Shown piece after piece: positions 1 through 4,000 of a stretch of 6,291 nt of DNA (position 1 is the stretch's first letter; each line of letters begins with the position of its first letter). The DNA is taken from the NCBI GenBank assembly GCA_018334795.1, contig JAGXLH010000090.1, forward strand, positions 1 through 6,291, read 5' to 3'. Both the position numbers and the translations under genes were made by a program. The notes under the pieces were generated by a model that was not told the origin of the DNA, made no database searches, and saw only the letters and a program-made list of their open reading frames with translations. Source of the DNA: Thermoplasmatota archaeon. GTDB taxonomy: Archaea; Thermoplasmatota; E2; DHVEG-1.

Positions 1-54
1 TGATTAAAATGTTAGAAATCCCTTTTCTTTAGACTGAAGGAGGTCAGATAGAAT

Positions 55-141
55 GTGATAAATTATAAAAAAAATACTAAACACCATTATAATGCCCGTA
101 ATACCCATTTACTAAATGAAAGATTTTTAACATTCATATGA
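55..141 (+). CDS. Possible small basic ORF (28 aa), doubtful
   Basis: A GTG-started frame of 28 codons ends in TGA. The only support is a strong Shine-Dalgarno match (AAGGAGGTCA, 37-46) with 8 nt to the GTG. The peptide is rich in Lys, Arg, His and Asn and resembles nothing I know. An in-frame TAG at 49-51 limits any upstream extension. It could equally be a decayed gene start or chance in AT-rich DNA. Confidence 0.15.
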   Translation: MINYKKNTKHHYNARNTHLLNERFLTFI

Positions 142-226
142 ACGCAAGGGAGAGGTATTTAACTAGAGATTAAAAAATATGGTTTTTCTTTACCAAGGTA
201 GTTGGAAAAAGATGATAGAAGTCCCT

Positions 227-232
227 AAAAAA
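227..232 (-). terminator. Oligo-T terminator after the AbiE toxin gene
   Basis: Six A on the plus strand read as TTTTTT on the minus strand, about 10 nt after the toxin stop codon. Archaeal RNA polymerase commonly stops at such T-runs without a hairpin. Further T-runs lie at 205-209 and 172-177, so termination may be staggered. Confidence 0.4.
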
Positions 233-241
233 TCAATTCTA

Positions 242-1000
242 TTAATAAATAGATATCTCGGAGGATTTAAGCATGCTAATAACATCAGTTTTTACCTGTT
301 CAAAAGAAGGAGGATGTTCAAGAAGCGTTGCAAGATCCTGATGCCATTCCTTCTCACCTATAGTAATTGAAACCTCTGGAGGTTCATGAACTATTTTCAT
401 TTTCTTTTGGAAAAGCATAAGATCAATAGATGTCTGTTGATTAAGCAAAAACCAAACATCATAGAGATCACGTGGTTTTTTCCTCATTGACAGTGCTCGT
501 AATTTTTCAGCGAGCACTTCTTCTTTTCTTAACCCAAGTACGGAGATAACTCTGAGTTCAGGATATGGGAAAAAAAGTCGTGTCCATTCAGGATCATGTA
601 TGATATCATTTCGTTTTGAAAGTTCTAGGTGAATATGACCTTGTGATCGTTCTGATCCTGTGTATAATGGACCGTTATACACTAGTCTTGCATTAATCGA
701 TATTGTTTTTTCTTCAATATGATCAATAGTTGCAGTTACACCAAATAAGGAGAGCTCATCTGCCATCTGTTGAAATTTCTTATCTAGATGCGGTATTGGT
801 TTAATAAGGGTGAAATCAAGGTCTTCAGAGAACCGGTCGAGACCATATGCATGTTTAAGATATGTTCCACCTTTGAATATCAGTGATTCTGAACGTTTAT
901 AGATGATGTGGAGGAAAAGGGCTTGAATATAATCTTGTTCGAACACATGTAATGGAAGATTTGCTGAATGAATCCTTCGTAATTGTTCCCGGGTTATCAT
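242..1000 (-). CDS. AbiEii-family nucleotidyltransferase toxin (type IV TA)
   Basis: This 252-aa protein belongs to the AbiEii/AbiGii toxin family (PF08843-like). The nucleotidyltransferase core is visible: KGGT with G44-G45-T46, then R56-F-S58-E-D60-L-D62 carrying the paired acidic residues, a likely third acidic strand near E126, the conserved E165-K166 helix, and R177-D178-L-Y-D181. All expected catalytic residues appear intact, so it is probably active. Family members transfer nucleotides; characterised relatives (MenT enzymes) act on tRNA 3' ends, but the target here is unknown. The ATG overlaps the antitoxin stop (ATGA, 997-1000). A Shine-Dalgarno GGTGGTGA lies 6 nt upstream (1007-1014), which fixes the start and fits translation as the second gene of a bicistronic mRNA. 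It acts in the cytoplasm and should be held in check by the upstream antitoxin. Confidence 0.9.
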   Translation of the reverse strand: MITREQLRRIHSANLPLHVFEQDYIQALFLHIIYKRSESLIFKGGTYLKHAYGLDRFSEDLDFTLIKPIPHLDKKFQQMADELSLFGVTATIDHIEEKTISINARLVYNGPLYTGSERSQGHIHLELSKRNDIIHDPEWTRLFFPYPELRVISVLGLRKEEVLAEKLRALSMRKKPRDLYDVWFLLNQQTSIDLMLFQKKMKIVHEPPEVSITIGEKEWHQDLATLLEHPPSFEQVKTDVISMLKSSEISIY

Positions 1001-1731
1001 TCGATTTCACCACCAGTGTATAGTTTCCATTTGCTATTCAGTTTTTTATCGTCTCCCTCAGGATCAAGTAATGCATAAGAAGTTATCATTTCTTTCAGAG
1101 GCGTATTGTCTTTAAGTAATTGTTTCTTTTCTAATAAAAACCCAAGTCGTGATGCTATCGTAGAACTTTTTGTTTGTTGACAATACGAAATCAATCGTTC
1201 GATGTTTAGTTCATCTGATAACGCGTTATAAATCTGAGAGATACCACCAGCATATGTGGGTAGATGCAAGCAGTCGATGATTGTTTTTTCTTTATCTGAA
1301 ACAATAAGATTATCATATCGTTCATAGCCAAAAAACCAATCAGGTTTTACGGTGACAAAGGAGATTTTTTGGTGCTGTAATCGCTGTGATCTCTTTCGTT
1401 TTGTGGTAACAACAAAAATCTTTTGAGGAACTTGATCGGTGAGATGGTGAATATGTAATGCACTCCAAAATCCAATGTAGGATGGTGTTATGAGCAAGGA
1501 GGCAATGTCGTAGATATCTAACGAATTCCATTGTTCCTTTAGCATATATTTGCCCTGTTCCACGTTTATGATAATATTTTTTTGTTTCATTCGTTGAAGG
1601 ATTTGATAGGTGTTTCTTTTTGAGATATCAAGGAACCGTTGAACATCTTTTGGAGTAAATACTGCCAGTTCGTGTTCTTTGATCTTTGTAATGATCTCTG
1701 ATTCCCTCCGTGAAATGGAAGTACTATTCAT
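997..1731 (-). CDS. AbiEi/COG5340-like winged-helix antitoxin
   Basis: This 244-aa protein has a winged helix-turn-helix at about residues 10-65, covering the segments FTPKDVQRFLDIS and NTYQILQRMKQK. A COG5340-type antitoxin domain follows. Its hallmarks are a YIGFWSALHIHHLTDQ stretch, a strand-rich segment ending in FFGYERYDN, then EKTIIDCLHLPTYAGG, where Asp and the GG pair are the family signature. AbiEi proteins neutralise the toxin and repress their own promoter by binding inverted repeats. Here the TATA box and start codon sit inside nested inverted repeats (1731-1769). The ATG at 1731 is chosen because a TATA element is centred 27 bp upstream, giving a leaderless mRNA. The gene overlaps the toxin by 4 nt. 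Function is inferred from family and context. Confidence 0.88.
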   Translation of the reverse strand: MNSTSISRRESEIITKIKEHELAVFTPKDVQRFLDISKRNTYQILQRMKQKNIIINVEQGKYMLKEQWNSLDIYDIASLLITPSYIGFWSALHIHHLTDQVPQKIFVVTTKRKRSQRLQHQKISFVTVKPDWFFGYERYDNLIVSDKEKTIIDCLHLPTYAGGISQIYNALSDELNIERLISYCQQTKSSTIASRLGFLLEKKQLLKDNTPLKEMITSYALLDPEGDDKKLNSKWKLYTGGEIE

Positions 1732-1769
1732 GTAACTAAGTTATAAATTATTAGTATAAAAAGGTTACA
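1731..1769 (-). promoter_or_regulatory. AbiE promoter with nested inverted repeats (candidate operator)
   Basis: The minus strand carries TTTTTATA (1755-1762) centred about 27 bp before the antitoxin ATG, the expected TATA distance for leaderless archaeal transcription. TGTAAC (1731-1736) and GTTACA (1764-1769) form a perfect 6-bp inverted repeat flanking the TATA box and the start. ACTAA (1735-1739) and TTAGT (1751-1755) form a second, inner repeat. AbiEi proteins are known autorepressors, so binding here is a reasonable inference. The arms are short, so chance remains possible in AT-rich DNA. Confidence 0.5.
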
Positions 1770-1848
1770 CAAAAAACATTACCAGTTCATTGAATCTTTT
1801 CCGAGAACAAATCTATTTTTACCAATAATATGTTAGAAAAATAAGGTT

Positions 1849-1862
1849 TTTCACCGGTGAAA
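1849..1862. repeat. 14-bp perfect palindrome
   Basis: TTTCACCGGTGAAA is a perfect palindrome in the non-coding gap between the AbiE promoter and tRNA-Leu. Its G/C-containing centre stands out from the surrounding AT-rich sequence. It could bind a dimeric regulator. The 10-bp core TCACCGGTGA recurs inside the acyl-CoA synthetase coding region (5111-5120), where it is probably incidental. Confidence 0.6.
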
Positions 1863-1865
1863 GCG

Positions 1866-1874
1866 TGCAGGGGA
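1866..1874. repeat. Direct repeat of the tRNA-Leu 3' end (copy 1)
   Basis: TGCAGGGGA here is identical to 1923-1931, which is the acceptor 3' end of tRNA-Leu read on the plus strand. The copies start 57 bp apart. It may be a trace of tRNA-targeted integration or chance. Confidence 0.4.
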
Positions 1875-1906
1875 TTGATTTTTTAAAAATTTTGATTTTT
1901 TCCCGT

Positions 1907-1922
1907 TAAAATGATAAAAAAA
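1907..1922 (-). terminator. Oligo-T terminator of tRNA-Leu
   Basis: The minus strand reads TTTTTTT (1916-1922) followed by ATCATTTT just after the discriminator base. This is a typical archaeal T-run terminator and no hairpin is needed. More T-rich sequence follows. Confidence 0.55.
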
Positions 1923-2007
1923 TGCAGGGGACGAGATTTGAACTCGCGGACCTCTACAGGACAAGGCCCTCAACCTTGCGCCGTTGGCCATGCTTGGCTA
2001 CCCCTGC
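1923..2007 (-). tRNA. tRNA-Leu (anticodon GAG)
   Basis: The sequence folds as a class II tRNA. It has a 7-bp acceptor stem (GCAGGGG with CCCCTGC), a D-arm closed by GCC/GGC, and an anticodon stem CAAGG/CCTTG with loop TTGAGGG. This puts GAG at 1969-1971 and reads CUC/CUU leucine codons. A long variable arm with a CCT/AGG stem, typical of tRNA-Leu, comes next, then a T-arm with TTCAAAT in the loop. Discriminator A is at 1923. No CCA is encoded (ATTT follows), and I see no intron. The 3' end faces the AbiE module, so this gene could have served as an integration site. Confidence 0.95.
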
Positions 2008-2054
2008 GAATTGAAAAAAACATGATGCTTGTGTTTTAGGCTACATCCTGGAAA

Positions 2055-2070
2055 CCATATATATTTTTTT
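2055..2070 (-). promoter_or_regulatory. TATA-like promoter for tRNA-Leu
   Basis: The minus strand reads AAAAAAATATATATGG between the HD gene stop (2080) and the tRNA-Leu 5' end (2007). Using the usual 26-bp offset, transcription would start near 2035 and give a leader of about 28 nt for RNase P to remove. Read-through from the upstream operon is an alternative. Confidence 0.45.
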
Positions 2071-2079
2071 CTGGTTCGT

Positions 2080-2631
2080 TTACACCTTATTTGCATCCAT
2101 TCCTATTAACTCACTGATTTCTTTATGTAATTTCACAAGTTGCATCGCATACTCTTTATGATTCTCTAGTAATGCTCGTTCTACTTCTACTTCAATATCC
2201 TGCCGATTGCAATCATCGATTAAATTATCTGCATGACACACGATTTTTTCTTCAATGGTTTTTGGCATGAAATCTTTAAATGGAAGACCTAAGGATTTGG
2301 CAACAGATGGAGTTAATCCAGCACCAATATGACGTTCTATAATGTGAACTATTTTTTCAGATAATCCTAATTTTGTTGCAATACGTCCGCCAACCATCGC
2401 ATGATCAATCCCATGGGTTTTGGACCGACCAATATCATGCAGAAGCGCTCCTGACTCCACTAATTTTTTATTAACATCCATTGTATGATCAACAATATGC
2501 ATTGCGACATCTCTAACCGCTTTACAATGACAAATCACTTGTTCAGAACATCCTGCATTCGTTAGAATAATCAAACATTTTTCAGCTGATGGAATACCTT
2601 TTTTATCAGTTAACTCATTTTTTGTTGTCAT
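2080..2631 (-). CDS. HD-domain phosphohydrolase (HDIG, TIGR00295-like)
   Basis: This 183-aa protein has an intact HD metal-binding fold: H35, the H65-D66 doublet in LLHDIGR, H77, H101 and a late D135 in CHADNLID. The family is a set of small archaeal HD proteins resembling TIGR00295. HD enzymes usually hydrolyse phosphate esters of nucleotides or cyclic phosphates, but I know of no established substrate for this group. The C-terminal helix is charged. The gene overlaps the end of trm56 by 17 nt in another frame. It has a Shine-Dalgarno GGTGA (2641-2645) 9 nt before its ATG, so it is translated as the second gene of an operon. The link to trm56 suggests an RNA or nucleotide role, but that is inference. 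No signal peptide or membrane segment is seen; it should be cytoplasmic. Confidence 0.85.
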   Translation of the reverse strand: MTTKNELTDKKGIPSAEKCLIILTNAGCSEQVICHCKAVRDVAMHIVDHTMDVNKKLVESGALLHDIGRSKTHGIDHAMVGGRIATKLGLSEKIVHIIERHIGAGLTPSVAKSLGLPFKDFMPKTIEEKIVCHADNLIDDCNRQDIEVEVERALLENHKEYAMQLVKLHKEISELIGMDANKV

Positions 2632-3136
2632 CTGTACTTATCACCTTTTTTCCATGTTTTGATGGAATAATGGTCATCTCTCCATCAAACTGGTCGTGTT
2701 CCCAGGATTGATTTGTGAATCGATCTAAAAAAATAGCAACCGCTGCTACTTCAGAATGTGGTTGATTTCCAACAGCAACATTAATATCAGCAATATCATA
2801 AAATTGTGGTGGAACCTTTTCAGCACCAACAATAAGTAATAAATCTTTTTTTGTATCTAAAACCTTTAAAGATTCCTTAACAGTTTCTCCATACATAGTG
2901 AGATGAACAATGGAACCTTCCCACTTCTTAATGATTTTCATAGGAGATACACCGGTTTGAATAGAAAAATTACCACCAAATCGATTGCAGACTGAATGAA
3001 CGGTTTCCTCAATTTTATCATCATGAGTATCAATAAAAATGGAATCAGCACCAAATGCTCGAGCAACCAATGCAACATGAGTAGTAATTCGTTTATCTCT
3101 GTAGGGGCGGTGACCAATTCGTAGCACTGATATCAT
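2615..3136 (-). CDS. trm56: tRNA (cytidine(56)-2'-O)-methyltransferase Trm56
   Basis: This 173-aa protein is an archaeal Trm56 (COG1303, PF01994). It is a SPOUT-class enzyme that uses S-adenosylmethionine to methylate the 2'-OH of C56 in the tRNA T-loop, stabilising the tRNA elbow. The N-terminus is diagnostic: VLRIGHRPYRDKRITTHV (residues 4-21), followed by ARAFGA. The C-terminal trefoil-knot, cofactor-binding part shows IVGAEKVP (102-109), ADINVAVGNQPHSE (116-129) and the helix to FLDRF (136-140). MTIIPSKHGKK near the end is also typical, and the length is normal. The ATG at 3136 lies about 26 bp from a TATA element (3162-3169), implying leaderless transcription. It heads an operon with the HD gene, and tRNA genes lie on both sides. 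Confidence 0.96.
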   Translation of the reverse strand: MISVLRIGHRPYRDKRITTHVALVARAFGADSIFIDTHDDKIEETVHSVCNRFGGNFSIQTGVSPMKIIKKWEGSIVHLTMYGETVKESLKVLDTKKDLLLIVGAEKVPPQFYDIADINVAVGNQPHSEVAAVAIFLDRFTNQSWEHDQFDGEMTIIPSKHGKKVISTDDNKK

Positions 3137-3161
3137 ACTTGTTCAACCAAAAATTGTTTAG

Positions 3162-3173
3162 TTTATAAAAAAA
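3162..3173 (-). promoter_or_regulatory. TATA box of trm56 fused with terminator of the DUF2188 gene
   Basis: The minus strand reads seven T then ATAAA. The T-run (3167-3173) starts directly after the DUF2188 stop codon (3174-3176) and can end that transcript. The same bases contain TTTATAAA (3162-3169), about 26-30 bp before the trm56 ATG, the right distance for a leaderless start at 3136. One short element therefore appears to do both jobs. Confidence 0.6.
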
Positions 3174-3752
3174 TTATTGTGAATTATTATTTTTCCTGCG
3201 AGGCTTAAACCCATCACTAAACGTTCCATCTGTGTTTTGTACTAAAACGGTTGCATCACGATCTATTGCTATGGTTCGTGCTTTTTTTATCGCTGCTTGT
3301 TTGGTCCGATGATGACTAAAAATCTTCCGATGACTTCTTACTGCCCAATCACCTTTTACTTGACCAGGCTGTGGTTTACTGACAACATATACTACATTTG
3401 CTGGTTTTCGGCTCATAGGTTTTTTGATTTTTTGTTTCTTTTTTGTCAAAATCATATCGACTCGTTTTTCAACGTTACCATTTTCTGCTTCTCTTTCTTT
3501 ATTAATATCATCAATATCAGATTCAACGGAATCAACATCAGTAAATAACAACTTACGAGATGGGGATTTTTTATGATAAACTGGATTTGGTTTATCTGAA
3601 TATAATACTTCCCGGTATTCTACCACATCTTCTTTTGTAGCAGGTGTTGACGTTGAATCAACATCAGAATCCGGTGTAGATTCCTCTGGTGGGGAATCTT
3701 TTTTTTCTTTTTTGAATTTTTTTAAAAGAGCAGATATTAAATCTTCTATCAT
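3174..3752 (-). CDS. DUF2188-domain protein with long charged N-terminal region
   Basis: This 192-aa protein starts at the ATG at 3752. A longer frame from a TTG at 3827 exists but is unlikely, because a TATA element (3777-3783) lies about 28 bp before 3752 and would be inside the longer gene. Residues 1-16 form a short amphipathic, Lys-rich helix. About 17-95 is acidic, Ser/Thr/Pro-rich and probably disordered. About 100-117 is strongly basic (KKKQKIKKP). The C-terminal 118-182 matches DUF2188: VVYVVSKP, GDWAVRSHR, HHRTKQAAIKKARTIA, then TVLVQNTDGTFSDGF, ending in a basic Asn-rich tail. The function of DUF2188 is unknown. The basic patches could favour nucleic-acid or membrane binding, but that is a guess. 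It seems to be a single-gene unit, divergent from tRNA-Val. Confidence 0.75.
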   Translation of the reverse strand: MIEDLISALLKKFKKEKKDSPPEESTPDSDVDSTSTPATKEDVVEYREVLYSDKPNPVYHKKSPSRKLLFTDVDSVESDIDDINKEREAENGNVEKRVDMILTKKKQKIKKPMSRKPANVVYVVSKPQPGQVKGDWAVRSHRKIFSHHRTKQAAIKKARTIAIDRDATVLVQNTDGTFSDGFKPRRKNNNSQ

Positions 3753-3776
3753 ATGAACAAATCCATTGGATGAATG

Positions 3777-3783
3777 TATAAAA
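3777..3783 (-). promoter_or_regulatory. TATA box of the DUF2188 gene
   Basis: The minus strand reads TTTTATA, centred about 28 bp before the ATG at 3752, as expected for a leaderless archaeal gene. It is the main reason for choosing that start over the upstream TTG. Confidence 0.55.
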
Positions 3784-3788
3784 TAATA

Positions 3789-3831
3789 AACCTTGTTAAT
3801 ATTGATAAAGGTTTCTTCAAAAAACAAGGTT
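3789..3831. repeat. 9-bp inverted repeat in the DUF2188/tRNA-Val divergent region
   Basis: AACCTTGTT (3789-3797) and AACAAGGTT (3823-3831) are perfect inverted copies separated by 25 nt. The left arm lies just upstream of the DUF2188 TATA box, near where TFB contacts DNA, so a bound regulator could control that gene. It may also be a chance hairpin. Confidence 0.5.
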
Positions 3832-3860
3832 GATTTGGTCGAAAAACATTTATCTAACAG

Positions 3861-3870
3861 GTTTATTCAT
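3861..3870 (+). promoter_or_regulatory. Weak TATA-like element for tRNA-Val
   Basis: GTTTATTCAT lies 26-35 bp before the tRNA-Val 5' end, a plausible position for its TATA box with a very short leader. An alternative, CATTTATC at 3847-3854, would give a longer leader. Neither is strong. Confidence 0.3.
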
Positions 3871-3895
3871 GACCTAATACATTCCAATTGTTGTT

Positions 3896-3968
3896 GGGCT
3901 TATGGTCTAGCGGTTATGACGTCGCCTTCACATGGCGGAAATCACCGGTTCAAATCCGGTTAAGCCCA
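3896..3968 (+). tRNA. tRNA-Val (anticodon CAC)
   Basis: This class I tRNA has a 7-bp acceptor stem (GGGCTTA with TAAGCCC) and discriminator A at 3968. The anticodon stem TCGCC/GGCGG, with one U-G pair, closes loop TTCACAT and puts CAC at 3929-3931, reading GUG valine codons. The T-arm is ACCGG/CCGGT with loop TTCAAAT. No CCA is encoded and no intron is seen. An ATG in the anticodon loop (3932) is in frame with the downstream gene and would give a false 23-residue extension. The next gene starts 32 nt after the 3' end, so co-transcription is possible. Confidence 0.96.
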
Positions 3969-4000
3969 CTTTGCTAATTGTACTCTTTGGGCGATTAAAT

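Larger units (their letters stand above)
1..241. other. Gene-poor stretch downstream of the AbiE module
   Basis: No convincing gene is visible here. The stretch is AT-rich. It holds a strong Shine-Dalgarno-like AAGGAGGTCA (37-46), a TATA-like TTATAAAA (63-70, plus strand), and several A-runs that read as T-runs on the minus strand and could end the AbiE transcript. A GTG-started frame of 28 codons (55-141) follows the Shine-Dalgarno at 8 nt. An ATG at 53 is followed at once by TGA. Bases 144-170 weakly resemble the 3' end of the tRNA-Leu gene at 1923-2007. The left neighbour lies outside the window. Confidence 0.6.

Noticed and set aside
179..370. 63-codon plus-strand frame
   Set aside because: It is largely antisense to the 3' end of the AbiEii toxin gene, has no recognisable motif and no good ribosome site.
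1340..1531. 63-codon minus-strand frame inside the antitoxin gene
   Set aside because: It lies wholly inside the AbiEi-like gene in another frame and has no motif of its own.
3753..3827. 25-residue N-terminal extension of the DUF2188 protein from a TTG
   Set aside because: It covers the likely TATA box and inverted repeat, starts at a weak codon, and the ATG at 3752 fits leaderless spacing.
3932..4000. N-terminal extension of the acyl-CoA synthetase (MAEITGSNPVKP...)
   Set aside because: It starts in the anticodon loop of tRNA-Val and translates the tRNA 3' half; this peptide is a familiar tRNA artefact. The ATG at 4001 begins the conserved protein.
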